Assembly: GCA_963663775.1 (NCBI GenBank)
Contig: OY760624.1
Span: 1,054,001-1,118,000, forward strand
From: G963663775 sp963663775
GTDB lineage: Bacteria > Bacillota > Clostridia > Oscillospirales > Butyricicoccaceae
Length of the DNA stretch: 64,000 nt
Direction: 5' to 3'
The number at the start of each line of letters is the position of its first letter. Position 1 is the stretch's first letter. The notes beneath the pieces were generated by a model. It was not told where the DNA came from and ran no database searches. It saw only the letters and a program-made list of their open reading frames with translations. A program made the position numbers and the translations under genes. Below, one piece after another: positions 32,788 through 41,860 of the stretch.

Positions 32788-32837
32788 TGAGAAAATACAA
32801 GTTTTCAAAGTTGAGAGCTGTATTTTCTCATTTTTTA
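32788..32837 (+). terminator. terminator between rsmG and noc
   Basis: TGAGAAAATACA (32788-32799) pairs with TGTATTTTCTCA (32819-32830), followed by TTTTTTA. It ends the mnmG-rsmG transcript, so noc needs its own promoter. Confidence 0.8.
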
Positions 32838-32984
32838 TGTCCAAAGCAGCAGATTACTGTGGAAAGCCCTGTATATGAAGGGCTTGCTGTCGTGGAATGC
32901 GGACGATTTTACTTTACAGACAGTGAAAAAATGATACTCTATACTTATGGGAATCAAAAAGAGCAGGAAGGAGTTTTTTTGCGG

Positions 32985-33791
32985 ATGTTAAGTAACTTAT
33001 TGAACAGCACCGACAGACCACTGAAAAAAATCCGTATCAATCAGATTGTAAGAAATCCAAACCAACCACGTAAATGCTTTGATGCCGATGCTATTCAACA
33101 ATTGGCACAGAGTATCCGGCAATATGGGGTCTTGAATCCATTGACTGTGCGCCGCATAGAAACAGGAGGCTATGAGTTGATTGCGGGCGAACGGCGATTA
33201 CGTGCCGCAAAACAGGCGGGGTTGCAAGAAGTACCCTGCATTGTGATGAGTGCCAATGAGCAGGAAAGTTCAGCGATTGCTTTGGTCGAAAATTTACAGC
33301 GACGTGATTTAGATTTTTTCGAGGAAGCGTGGGGATTCAAGCGATTGATTGAATCCCATGGACTAACGCAGGAAGAGGCAGCAAAGCGAGTGGGAAAAAC
33401 ACAAAGTGCGGTTGCAAATAAGTTACGGCTGCTAAAGTTATCGCCTCACAATGTACAGATGATACGAGATGGAAGTTTGACAGAACGGCATGCAAGAGCC
33501 ATTCTTCGCTTGCCAAACGAAGAAGATAGAATTGCGGCAACGGATTATATCATTGCACATGAATTTAATGTCAGTCGCACAGAACAGTATGTGGATAAAT
33601 TGTTGCATGGGGCAGAAGTACCAAAGGAGCGTCATGTGGTTCGATTCATCAGAGATGTTCGCTTTTTCTTAAACACAGTGGATAAAGCAGTGAATATCAT
33701 GCAAAATGCAGGGGTTGAAGCCAAGGTGGAGCGAGAAGAGCGTGCAGAAGGATTGACAATACATATCAGCATTCCGCATGCAAAGCAATAA
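32985..33791 (+). CDS. noc: nucleoid occlusion protein Noc
   Basis: A ParB-like CTPase that blocks division over the nucleoid. I use ATG 32985, 11 bases after AAGGAG. A TTG two codons earlier is possible and would give a more amphipathic N terminus. Of 268 residues, the CTP motif is AGERRLRAA (near 68-76). The HTH shows Q140 (GKTQS), K146 (ANKL) and R168 (ERHAR), residues that specify Noc sites rather than parS. The gene order rsmG-noc-parA-parB matches Bacillus. A conserved C-terminal dimer domain follows. Confidence 0.9.
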   Translation: MLSNLLNSTDRPLKKIRINQIVRNPNQPRKCFDADAIQQLAQSIRQYGVLNPLTVRRIETGGYELIAGERRLRAAKQAGLQEVPCIVMSANEQESSAIALVENLQRRDLDFFEEAWGFKRLIESHGLTQEEAAKRVGKTQSAVANKLRLLKLSPHNVQMIRDGSLTERHARAILRLPNEEDRIAATDYIIAHEFNVSRTEQYVDKLLHGAEVPKERHVVRFIRDVRFFLNTVDKAVNIMQNAGVEAKVEREERAEGLTIHISIPHAKQ

Positions 33792-33808
33792 TATGACAAA
33801 ATAGAAAG

Positions 33809-33824
33809 TGTTTCACGTGAAACA
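33809..33824. promoter_or_regulatory. parS: parS site 1
   Basis: TGTTTCACGTGAAACA, a perfect 16-bp parS palindrome in the noc-parA spacer. Confidence 0.93.
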
Positions 33825-33852
33825 AATTTGCGAAAGACAACATCGCAGAAAG

Positions 33853-33868
33853 TGTTTCACGTGAAACA
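33853..33868. promoter_or_regulatory. parS: parS site 2
   Basis: TGTTTCACGTGAAACA, identical to the first site and 44 bp away centre to centre, about four helical turns. It may nucleate ParB and also influence parA transcription. Confidence 0.93.
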
Positions 33869-33919
33869 CTTTTATTCAGCGAAACAATGCAGATTTCCAG
33901 AAAAAATACGGGAATTACA

Positions 33920-33947
33920 TTGCATCCCCTACAAATCGTGCTATAAT
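33920..33947 (+). promoter_or_regulatory. parA promoter
   Basis: TTGCAT (33920-33925), 16 bases and TATAAT (33942-33947), 37 bases before parA. The two parS sites lie just upstream. Confidence 0.7.
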
Positions 33948-33983
33948 AAAGAAGTACGATTGTTGGAAAGTGGGGGAATCAAT

Positions 33984-34748
33984 ATGGCCAAAATTATTGC
34001 GTTTGCAAATCAAAAGGGCGGTGTTGGAAAGACAACAACTGCTGTAAATTTAGCGGCTTCATTGAGCGAAAAAGGAAAAAAAGTGCTTGTGTGCGATTTT
34101 GACCCGCAGGGGAATGCAACTTCTGGTTTTGGAGTAGACCCGAGAGCATTAGACATTACTATTTATGATTTGGTCGTAAATGATGATATTTCGGTGGATG
34201 ATGCGATTCAACACACAAAATGGGTGGATTTAATTGGTGCGAATGTGAATTTAGCAGGCGCAGAACTGGATTTGGTCCAAATGGAAGAGCGTGAATATCG
34301 GTTAAAGAAGGTTTTAGAGCGTGTACGGAACCGATATGATTATATTTTTATTGATTGTCCGCCATCCTTGGGCTTGCTGACACTGGATTGTTTGTGTGCA
34401 GCAGATAGCTTTTTGGTGCCGCTGCAATGCGAATATTATGCATTGGAAGGATTGACGCAATTAATGAGCACGGTGCGTAATGTACAAAAAGGGTTAAATA
34501 AGTCCATCAAGTTGGAAGGTGTTCTATTAACAATGTTTGATGGAAGGACCAATTTGTCTATGCAAGTTTTGGAGGAAGTCAAAAAGCATTTTGGACAAAA
34601 GGTTTACACCACGGTTGTACCACGCAATGTTCGTCTGTCAGAGGCACCCAGTCATGGGCAACCTATCACAGCATATGACCGTTATTCCAGAGGTGCGGAA
34701 GCATATATGAAACTTACAGAAGAGGTTTTGCAACAAAACAATCAGTAA
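33984..34748 (+). CDS. parA: chromosome partitioning ATPase ParA/Soj
   Basis: A Walker-type ATPase that moves ParB-parS complexes and tunes DnaA activity. The start is ATG 33984 (MAKIIAFANQKGGVGKTT), preceded by a G-rich site; an upstream in-frame extension would read through a parS. Of 254 residues, the deviant Walker A KGGVGKTT is at 11-18, DFDPQGNATSG near 40 and Walker B FIDCPPSLGLL near 110. The short form lacks an N-terminal HTH, as in Soj. parB follows after 12 bases. Confidence 0.97.
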   Translation: MAKIIAFANQKGGVGKTTTAVNLAASLSEKGKKVLVCDFDPQGNATSGFGVDPRALDITIYDLVVNDDISVDDAIQHTKWVDLIGANVNLAGAELDLVQMEEREYRLKKVLERVRNRYDYIFIDCPPSLGLLTLDCLCAADSFLVPLQCEYYALEGLTQLMSTVRNVQKGLNKSIKLEGVLLTMFDGRTNLSMQVLEEVKKHFGQKVYTTVVPRNVRLSEAPSHGQPITAYDRYSRGAEAYMKLTEEVLQQNNQ

Positions 34749-34760
34749 GGCGGTGATAAA

Positions 34761-35633
34761 ATGGCAAAAACAGTTCATAAAAGTGGTTTGGGAAAAGGTC
34801 TGGCAGATTTATTCGCAGAAGACCGATTTTCAGAGCAGGAGCAAGAAAATCAAAGCATTTCAAAGCTTTCCATGGAGTTAATTGAACCCAATCAAGAGCA
34901 ACCACGCAAAGCATTCGATGCGGAATTGATGGAGCAGTTGACAGAAAGCATTCGCATACACGGCGTTGTGACACCGATTACCGTTCGAAAACGAACGAAT
35001 GGCTATTATCAAATCATTGCTGGAGAACGTCGCTGGCGTGCAGCACGTGATGCAGGATTGACGGAAATACCGGCGATGGTGCTGGATGTGACAGATAAAG
35101 AAGTCATGGAAATTGCGTTGATTGAGAATTTGCAGCGGCAAGACCTCAATGCAATTGAAGAAGCAGAGGGCTATGATACCTTGGTGAAGCAATATGGGTT
35201 AACACAAGACCAAGTGGCAGAAAGGGTTGGGAAATCCAGAAGTGCCGTGGCAAACGCATTGCGATTGCTTTCTTTACAGGGTGAAGTCAGGGACCTGTTG
35301 ATACAAGGGAAAATTAGTGGGGGACACGCAAGAGCCGTGTTGTCCATTCATGATGAATCAAAGCGCGCAGAAGCAGCACAAAAAATGGAGAGTTTAAGCG
35401 TGCGACAAGCCGAATTGCTTGCAAAACGCTGTAACAGTGCACCTAAAAATCAGCCAGAGGAAAAAAGTGAAGAAGTAAACTATTTGGCTGAGGTGGAGCG
35501 GCAATTGGAAGGTCGATTGGGAAGGCGTGTCAAGATAGAAATTTCTAAAACCCATGGCACACTATCATTGGAGTTTTACGGAAATGAAGATTTGGAACGA
35601 TTACGTGAAGCGTTAGAAGAGCTGCATGTATAA
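34761..35633 (+). CDS. parB: chromosome partitioning protein ParB/Spo0J
   Basis: A CTP-dependent parS-binding clamp. The 290 residues open with the ParA-stimulating segment KSGLGKGLADLF. The CTP motif IIAGERRWRAA is near 85-95 and ENLQRQDLN follows. The HTH shows R160 (GKSRS), A166 (ANAL) and G188 (GGHAR), the parS-type residues that differ from Noc in this window. The C-terminal dimer domain ends LREALEELHV. It is co-transcribed with parA. Confidence 0.97.
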   Translation: MAKTVHKSGLGKGLADLFAEDRFSEQEQENQSISKLSMELIEPNQEQPRKAFDAELMEQLTESIRIHGVVTPITVRKRTNGYYQIIAGERRWRAARDAGLTEIPAMVLDVTDKEVMEIALIENLQRQDLNAIEEAEGYDTLVKQYGLTQDQVAERVGKSRSAVANALRLLSLQGEVRDLLIQGKISGGHARAVLSIHDESKRAEAAQKMESLSVRQAELLAKRCNSAPKNQPEEKSEEVNYLAEVERQLEGRLGRRVKIEISKTHGTLSLEFYGNEDLERLREALEELHV

Positions 35634-35687
35634 GATTCTAAAAAATAGATGAAAAGAAAATTTGAAAGAAAAGAGGTGGAGAAAAAT

Positions 35688-36263
35688 ATGGAAGAGGATA
35701 AAAAACCAGAATCGACCAAAAAACAGAGCAAACACTTTTTGTCTGTTTACATTGTCGGGCTTTTTTCTATTGCCTTGGTATTGATTTTGCTCAGTTATTT
35801 AACCCAAGTGCGTGCTGGAAAGCAGCTGCAGGAAATGAATGCCGAATTATCGCAGCAAACCAGTGCTGCACAAGGTGCCACACAAAAAATGAATGTTTTG
35901 CAAACAACGGTGGAAGAACAATCCAAAACAATTACCGAGCAAACCGAACTGCTAGATGAACTGATGCAGTTGACCGATGGTATTGGTTTGCCACAGGCAA
36001 CAGAGGATACACCGGATATTTTAGCACAGGTACAGTTGTTGCGAGAGCGGTATTTGGCATTGGATGCGTTGCAGCAAGTGCGCCGTGCAATGGCAGCCAA
36101 TGATACTGTGATGGCAAACGAGTTGATGGAAAAAATGATTACTGCATATGGTGTGGAGCGTTTAACGGATGCACAGACACAGCAATCCGTTTTGGTTGGC
36201 AGCAATGCACAAGAATTCATACAGTACCAAAGCAGTTTACAAAATGCAAGCGCAGCAAATTAA
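35688..36263 (+). CDS. membrane-anchored coiled-coil protein of unknown function
   Basis: A 191-residue protein. I chose ATG 35688 (MEEDKKPESTKK) after AGGTGGAG. A charged cytoplasmic start (about 1-16) is followed by one membrane helix (about 17-38). A Gln/Glu/Thr-rich coiled coil (about 45-95) and a helical region (about 100-170) lie outside by the positive-inside rule. No family is recognised. It sits between parB and serS on the same strand, 54 bases after parB and 21 before serS, so it may be co-transcribed with parAB. Confidence 0.7.
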   Translation: MEEDKKPESTKKQSKHFLSVYIVGLFSIALVLILLSYLTQVRAGKQLQEMNAELSQQTSAAQGATQKMNVLQTTVEEQSKTITEQTELLDELMQLTDGIGLPQATEDTPDILAQVQLLRERYLALDALQQVRRAMAANDTVMANELMEKMITAYGVERLTDAQTQQSVLVGSNAQEFIQYQSSLQNASAAN

Positions 36264-36284
36264 GAGTATAAGGGGTAAGACGAA

Positions 36285-37565
36285 ATGTTAGACGTGAAAA
36301 TGATTCGTGAAAACACTGAGAAATGCAAGGAACGGCTTGCACTCCGTGGGAAAAGCTACGATGCTGAAATCGACCAAATCCTTGCGCTGGATGATAGACG
36401 TAAAGAAATCATTGCAGAAGTAGAAGGCATGAAAGCGCAGCAAAATAAGGTGTCCAAGCAGATTCCCCAGATGAAAAAGGCGGGAGAAGATACGACAGCT
36501 ATCATGGCAGAAATGAAGAAGCTATCTGAAGATGTCAAACAGCTGGATGCAGAGCGCACCACGGTAGAAGCAGCATTACAAGATGCATTGCTAGTTGTGC
36601 CAAATGTGCCGGCAGATGCGGTGCCGACCGGTTCGGATGATTCAGCAAATCCAGAAATTCGTCGTTGGGGCGAACCCAAGCAATTTGCATTTGAACCCAA
36701 GCCACACTGGGATATTGGCGGAGATTTGGGCGTATTGCTGCCAGATGTCGCTGGTAAAGTCACAGGTTCTCGATTCCACTTTTATCGTGGATTGGGTGCA
36801 CGTTTAGAACGCGCAATTATCAGCTATTTTCTGGATACGCACACCGATGCACAGGGGGAATATACGGAGATTTTACCTCCGTTCATTGCGAACAGTGCAT
36901 CTATGACGGGAACGGGTCAATTACCGAAGTTTTCCGAACAAATGTATCAGTTGGGACGAGAAGATAGCGATTTGTATTTGATTCCGACCGCAGAAGTGCC
37001 GGTCACCAATATGTATCGTGATGAAATCATTGCCAATGAGGCGTTGCCGGTGCGATATACTGCCTATTCCGCATGTTTTCGTCGTGAAGCAGGTGCGGCA
37101 GGGCGAGATGCACGAGGCTTGATTCGTCAGCACCAGTTTAATAAGGTGGAGTTGGTGAATTTCGTAGCACCTGAAGACTCTTGGAATCAATTAGAAAACT
37201 TAACCCAAGAGGCAGAACGTGTTTTGCAGGGATTGGGATTGCCGTACCGTGTGGTTTGTCTTTGCACGGGTGACATTGGCTTCTCTGCTGCATTCACCTA
37301 TGACATTGAGGTGTGGATGCCATCCTACAATCGCTATGTGGAAATTTCTTCTTGTTCCAATTTCTTGGATTATCAGGCACGCCGTGCCAATATTCGCTGC
37401 CGTGATGCGGCAGGCAAGCCGCAGTATGCGCACACACTCAACGGTTCGGGGGTTGCAGTAGGTCGTACTGTTGCTGCAATTTTAGAGAATTATCAGAATG
37501 AGGATGGTAGTGTGATGATTCCTGAAGCTCTGCGCCCATATATGGGTGTCGATTCCATTCAGTAA
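36285..37565 (+). CDS. serS: seryl-tRNA synthetase
   Basis: Charges tRNA-Ser. The 426 residues begin MLDVKMIRENTEKCKERLAL and form the tRNA-binding coiled coil (about 25-105). The class II core follows: GSRFHFYRGLGARLERAI (motif 1), YSACFRREAGAAGRDARGLIRQHQF (motif 2 region) and LNGSGVAVGRTVAAILEN (motif 3). A strong terminator follows. No T-box leader fits in the short spacer upstream. Confidence 0.97.
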   Translation: MLDVKMIRENTEKCKERLALRGKSYDAEIDQILALDDRRKEIIAEVEGMKAQQNKVSKQIPQMKKAGEDTTAIMAEMKKLSEDVKQLDAERTTVEAALQDALLVVPNVPADAVPTGSDDSANPEIRRWGEPKQFAFEPKPHWDIGGDLGVLLPDVAGKVTGSRFHFYRGLGARLERAIISYFLDTHTDAQGEYTEILPPFIANSASMTGTGQLPKFSEQMYQLGREDSDLYLIPTAEVPVTNMYRDEIIANEALPVRYTAYSACFRREAGAAGRDARGLIRQHQFNKVELVNFVAPEDSWNQLENLTQEAERVLQGLGLPYRVVCLCTGDIGFSAAFTYDIEVWMPSYNRYVEISSCSNFLDYQARRANIRCRDAAGKPQYAHTLNGSGVAVGRTVAAILENYQNEDGSVMIPEALRPYMGVDSIQ

Positions 37566-37604
37566 AGCAAGCATAGTTGCTATGGTTAGTAAACTACCGT
37601 TTTA

Positions 37605-37643
37605 AAAATTACGCTTCGTATAAAAACGAGGCGTAATTTTTTT
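37605..37643 (+). terminator. terminator after serS
   Basis: AAAATTACGCTTCGT pairs with ACGAGGCGTAATTTT over 14-15 bp (one G-T), followed by further T. Confidence 0.88.
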
Positions 37644-37976
37644 GAAAATAGAACAATTTTGACAGATGAATTTTTCTAATATATTGAAAAATAAAACAAT
37701 TTGCGGTACAATAAAACAAGAAGTTTGCGCATAAAACGGATAGCATTGTACATGAGCACGTTGTGCAAGCGAATGCGCAAAAGCAAATAATCTGCGCAGA
37801 ATAGAAAGATTCACCAATGATTTCATAGAAAGATTTACAAAAAAACAGTATCTTTCTTCTGTAAATTTCTATATAATAATAAGAGATACCTTTTTTAAGA
37901 TGCTAGAACCATAGAAATATGGATGAATTGAACAATTGAAATGCAAGTAGAATCAATGAAAATGGGGGGAATAGCA
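37644..37976. other. AT-rich spacer upstream of cheV
   Basis: About 330 bases without a gene. It contains TTGACA at 37658 with a weak -10, and a TATAAT near 37871. A repeated TGCGCA core occurs near 37726, 37773 and 37795. No riboswitch or RNA gene was recognised. Confidence 0.4.
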
Positions 37977-38906
37977 GTGGCAATTGCGCAAAATGCAAAC
38001 CAAACAAAGATTCTTTTAGAATCTGGAACAAATGAGCTTGAAATTATGGAGTTCACCATTTCAGGACAGCTTTTTGGCATCAATGTTGCAAAAGTGCGGG
38101 AAATCATGATGGCGCAGCCGGTGAAATATATGCCTAATGCACATCCTGTGGTGGAAGGTGTCTTTAAGCCGAGAGATGAAGTGATTACAGTCATCGATTT
38201 GGGACAATATCTGAATTTGCCTGCATATGAACGAAATGGACACGATATTTTTATCATTACTCATTTCAATAATTTGAGCTTTGCGTTTCATGTCGAGACG
38301 GTGGTAGGAATTGACCGTATTTCATGGAAGGAAATCAAAAAGCCAGACAAGGCAATTTATGGCGGCAGCGATGGCATTGCAACAGGCATTGCATCCTATC
38401 AGAATAAATTGATTACGATTTTGGATTTTGAGAAAATCATTGCAGAAATCAGCCCGGAATCCAGCATTCAGTTGTCTTCGGTGGACCAATATGGTCACCG
38501 AGGTGTGATTAACAAAACGATTTTGATTGCAGAAGATTCCAGATTGCTTTCCAAGCTGATTGTCGAAAGCCTGCACAGAGCTGGCTATACCAGCACGGTC
38601 AAGACGGAAAATGGACAAGAAGCATGGGATTATTTGCTCGAAGCCAAATCTTCCGGAGATGATGTGAAAACACATGTTGCCTGTATCATTTCGGACATTG
38701 AAATGCCGCAAATGGATGGGCATCGCTTGACAAAACTCGTGAAGGAAGACAGTGTGTTGAAAGAAATTCCGTTGATTCTGTTTTCGTCTTTGATTAACGA
38801 TGAAATGCGTGCCAAGGGAAATGCATTGGGAGCAAATGCGCAAATTACAAAGCCGGAAGTGGGAAAATTGGTATCTATTATTGATGAATTAACCCAAGCC
38901 CATTGA
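37977..38906 (+). CDS. cheV: chemotaxis protein CheV (CheW plus receiver)
   Basis: Couples chemoreceptors to CheA and can be phosphorylated. I prefer GTG 37977, 7 bases after GGGGGG, giving 309 residues that open (V)AIAQNANQTKILLESGTNELEIMEF, close to the usual CheV start. ATGs at 37941 and 37956 are alternatives. The CheW domain spans about 15-155 and the receiver about 165-305, with the acidic pair in LIAEDSRL, phospho-acceptor Asp in CIISDIEMPQMDG and Lys in AQITKPEV. No other chemotaxis gene is adjacent. Confidence 0.93.
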   Translation: MAIAQNANQTKILLESGTNELEIMEFTISGQLFGINVAKVREIMMAQPVKYMPNAHPVVEGVFKPRDEVITVIDLGQYLNLPAYERNGHDIFIITHFNNLSFAFHVETVVGIDRISWKEIKKPDKAIYGGSDGIATGIASYQNKLITILDFEKIIAEISPESSIQLSSVDQYGHRGVINKTILIAEDSRLLSKLIVESLHRAGYTSTVKTENGQEAWDYLLEAKSSGDDVKTHVACIISDIEMPQMDGHRLTKLVKEDSVLKEIPLILFSSLINDEMRAKGNALGANAQITKPEVGKLVSIIDELTQAH

Positions 38907-38950
38907 GCAATGGACTGGCCAGACATGGAATGCGTGTGGCAGAGATAAAA

Positions 38951-38999
38951 AACGCCGTCCGAGGACACCAGCAATTTATTGGTGTCCTCGGACGGCGTT
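38951..38999. terminator. bidirectional terminator between cheV and the CotF-like gene
   Basis: A 20-bp perfect stem (AACGCCGTCCGAGGACACCA and its complement). The minus strand has a T6 tail, and the + strand a weaker one. Confidence 0.85.
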
Positions 39000-39024
39000 G
39001 CTATTTTCTTATGACATGCACCAA

Positions 39025-39486
39025 TTAGCTGTACATGCCATTTTGCGCCATATAGGCATAAATCTGTTCACCGTGCTGCTGTTCTTCCTTTTGGATATGA
39101 TTGAGCGCATTGCGTACTTTGGGGTCTTTGCATTCAAAAATACTGGTGTCATAGACAGAGGATACATGCTTTTCCATCGACAGAGCATCGACGCAAAGAA
39201 ATTTATCTTTTTTGCGGGTCGCACTGTCCATGGGTGTCGTTGGCTGTGTTTGCTTCGCAGATGGCTGTGGGGGTTGCTGTTGTTCGGAAAATTGCGGCAC
39301 AATGCCTTCTGTGATTTGATTTAGGGTGTGCAAATGCTGCTGTTCGGTCTGTCCAATGGAAGAAAACAAGGTTTTCAGTTGCTGGTCGCAGGCTGCGGCA
39401 GAAGCGTTTGTATATTTTTCAATACACAATTGTTCCTGCGTTTTCAAATCCTGTAATAGGGTCATTTCTTTTTGACTGAATTGCAT
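39025..39486 (-). CDS. spore coat F-like protein
   Basis: A 153-residue CotF/COG5577-type protein. The start is ATG 39486 (MQFSQKEMTLLQDLKTQEQLC) with GAGGTG 7 bases upstream. An N-terminal ferritin-like helical pair (about 1-60: KYTNASAAACDQQLK, then QTEQQHLHTLNQI) is followed by a Gln/Pro-rich linker (about 65-85). The C-terminal helical part has VYDTSIFECKDPKVRNALN and EEQQHGEQIYAYM. It suggests a coat component and supports a spore-forming host. Confidence 0.85.
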   Translation of the reverse strand: MQFSQKEMTLLQDLKTQEQLCIEKYTNASAAACDQQLKTLFSSIGQTEQQHLHTLNQITEGIVPQFSEQQQPPQPSAKQTQPTTPMDSATRKKDKFLCVDALSMEKHVSSVYDTSIFECKDPKVRNALNHIQKEEQQHGEQIYAYMAQNGMYS

Positions 39487-39540
39487 ACGTTTCACCTCAT
39501 ATGGTAGCGTGTGCAAAAAAAGTATTTCATATACCCTTTT

Positions 39541-40236
39541 TCAGAGAAGATGCAGAAATAATATGCTGCCAAGAAAGCTTAACACGCTATAAAAGCCACA
39601 TTTGATGCATAAAACAGAAAGTGCATAGGGATATTGCCTGCGTTGCGTGAGGATATAGGTTGGAATCGCCAACAGCATAACAAGGAGCGGCGGCAAGGCT
39701 TGCAGTGCAGTGCCTAAAAATACAAGTACAGAGAATAGCCCGTCCTGTATGCGTTCTCTTTTCCAAAAGAATGCCGTGCTGCGGATGCTCACAAAGCAAT
39801 CTCGCAGGAGCATTTTGCATAAAATGGTTGTAATATAGGTGAAAATGATGAGAAACAGTGCACATTTGACGAGAAATGACACTGTAGACGGCAGGGTGAA
39901 AGCGGGATGAAACGCATCGGTCAGCAGCAGAATCACCGCAATATGTAGACACTGGTCCACGAAAAAATACAAAAGTGTGATTTTTCGGATTTTCTTGCCA
40001 AGCACCAGCTTGACAGCATCAAAGGCAACATGCGTAATAGCACTGAGGACACCGGCAAGTATGCCACGGATGCCATATACGGATAAAAAAACGACCTGAA
40101 ACAAAAGAACAATACTGCTATGATATAGAACACCCCGCAAATTTTCTTCCTTCATGCGAGCAATTTTGTTCGTTTGAAATACGAAGTCGCCGAAAAAGTG
40201 TGCAAGTAAAAAGACCAATAAAAAATCTACATTCAT
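39541..40236 (-). CDS. DUF3307 integral membrane protein
   Basis: A 231-residue membrane protein with about six to seven helices. The opening LLVFLLAHFFGDFVFQTNKIA, then LYHSSIVLLF and a central HVAFDAVK and FFVDQCLHI, are the DUF3307 pattern of conserved His, Asp and Gln in membrane helices. Function is unknown; members often sit near regulators. It lies between the coat-like gene and a large surface-protein cluster, on the same strand as both. Confidence 0.8.
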   Translation of the reverse strand: MNVDFLLVFLLAHFFGDFVFQTNKIARMKEENLRGVLYHSSIVLLFQVVFLSVYGIRGILAGVLSAITHVAFDAVKLVLGKKIRKITLLYFFVDQCLHIAVILLLTDAFHPAFTLPSTVSFLVKCALFLIIFTYITTILCKMLLRDCFVSIRSTAFFWKRERIQDGLFSVLVFLGTALQALPPLLVMLLAIPTYILTQRRQYPYALSVLCIKCGFYSVLSFLGSILFLHLL

Positions 40237-40299
40237 ATGAAATCCTTTATCAATAAGTTCTAATCATGTCCTCGGTGAATGGTATTGCTGAGAAAAGGC

Positions 40300-40326
40300 A
40301 GTACTTGCCCCAAAGGGGCAAGTACT
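40300..40326 (-). terminator. hairpin after the NHL-repeat gene
   Basis: AGTACTTGCCCC, loop AAA, GGGGCAAGTACT: 12 bp perfect. On the minus strand it is followed by GCCTTTTCTC, a modest T tail. Confidence 0.6.
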
Positions 40327-40380
40327 CACATTTGGAGCATCGCACAGCGCACGCCATGGGATAAACACTGTGAAAGCGTA

Positions 40381-41841
40381 TTATGCGGTGATAATCACCG
40401 TGTTATATGTCCCATTCCAACTGACGAAAAAGCCCATGTCGCTTGCCAGTGTGCGGATATGGAGCAGCGACCGATTGTCGACCACCTGCAAGGCAGGATT
40501 GTCCAAAGAATAGAGAATATTCTGACCATGGTAGGCGATTTTCACCATCCGTGTCGCAGAATCATAGGTTACTTCTGCACCCAGAGCCTCGGCAATGGCA
40601 CGAATGGGGAAATAGGTTTTTCCATCCAGATTGCATGTTGTAACATCCGAAAAGTCAATTAGCTTCTGATGGACGGCTACATTGACAATTGCAGGATTTC
40701 TGGTGGAAAAATCAATGTCTTTTGAAACAAAGGTACTGTCCAAATCAAAGATGGGGTTGCCATATTCCAGCGGAATCTGCTTGATACAATTGTTCCACAT
40801 ATCAGATACTAACAGCGTGCCGTTGTCATATGCCAACGCACTGGGTGCATTGAATCGGCTGTCGGTCAGGCTTGCCATGGTGTTTCCGGCTTCATTGGTG
40901 CCGGAAAAGGTTGTGACGGTTTGGTCTGGCTTGATGAGCCGGATGCAATGATTCCATGTGTCGGCAACAAAAATCAACCCATTGTCTAGCACGCAAATGC
41001 CTTTTGGGAAATTAAACATAGCGGCATCAAGTGCACCGTCCAGGTAATCCCCATCGACATACCCAATGCTACTGACAGCGCCAATCACACCTGCAACGGG
41101 ATACACAACGCCATCGATGACTTTTTTAAGCATTTGATTGCCGCTGTCGACAATGTACAGCGTGCCATCTGCCGTGAAACGAATGCTGCTCGGCTCATTC
41201 AAAAGGCTGTAGTCATACGTGTCAGAGGACGAGGTGAGGGACAAGGTAGATACTTTACCATTGGTGTCAATCACACGGATGGCATTGTTGAGCGTATCCG
41301 CCACATAGATTTGGTTCTCTGCATCGATGGCAATGCTAGACGGCAGATTGAATCGTGCCAGATTTCCAGCACCATCTACGTCGCCTGCGGTGCCGTTCCC
41401 GGCAAGGGTGGATACGGTGCGCTTATGGATTTTGCGGATGGCGTGATTGTTGGTATCCGCCACAATGATGTCCCCATTTGTATCGATTGCCACATCACGT
41501 GGTTTGTTGAAATAGGCATTGAGTGCCACGCCATCCTGAAAGCCTCCGATGGGGAAGCCCATCAAATCATGGATGGCGGAAATACCGGCATATGTAGTCA
41601 CCTGCCCATCGCTGATTTTGCGGATACAGTTGTTATAGGTATCTGCAACGAACACGGTGCCGTTGCTGTCGACCGCCAGTCCATAGGGCTGGTTGAAACT
41701 TGCCTCGGCTGCGGTACCATCTTGATAAGATGGTACCGCAGTTCCGGCATAAAAAGATATGTCATCTGCCGCAAAAGCTTGGCTGGCGAGGATGGTGCTG
41801 CCAAGCGCTGCAAGCAGAATTATTTTTTTCAGCTGCTTCAT
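40381..41841 (-). CDS. exported NHL-repeat protein with C-terminal copper-amine-oxidase-type domains
   Basis: A 486-residue secreted protein. I start it at ATG 41841 after AGAGGG, giving the signal peptide MKQLKKIILLAALGSTILAS ending QAFA. Five NHL beta-propeller repeats follow (about 30-365), each with the pattern F..P.(G/D)(L/V)A(V/I)D and (V/I)(A/S)D..N..I(R/K). The C-terminal 120 residues resemble the copper amine oxidase N-terminal-type surface domain (YFPIRAIAEALGAEV). It is likely a cell-surface binding or scaffold protein. It is the last gene of the cyclase cluster, 19 bases after the FecR gene. Confidence 0.82.
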   Translation of the reverse strand: MKQLKKIILLAALGSTILASQAFAADDISFYAGTAVPSYQDGTAAEASFNQPYGLAVDSNGTVFVADTYNNCIRKISDGQVTTYAGISAIHDLMGFPIGGFQDGVALNAYFNKPRDVAIDTNGDIIVADTNNHAIRKIHKRTVSTLAGNGTAGDVDGAGNLARFNLPSSIAIDAENQIYVADTLNNAIRVIDTNGKVSTLSLTSSSDTYDYSLLNEPSSIRFTADGTLYIVDSGNQMLKKVIDGVVYPVAGVIGAVSSIGYVDGDYLDGALDAAMFNFPKGICVLDNGLIFVADTWNHCIRLIKPDQTVTTFSGTNEAGNTMASLTDSRFNAPSALAYDNGTLLVSDMWNNCIKQIPLEYGNPIFDLDSTFVSKDIDFSTRNPAIVNVAVHQKLIDFSDVTTCNLDGKTYFPIRAIAEALGAEVTYDSATRMVKIAYHGQNILYSLDNPALQVVDNRSLLHIRTLASDMGFFVSWNGTYNTVIITA

Positions 41842-41860
41842 AAAATCCCTCTTTTCACAA

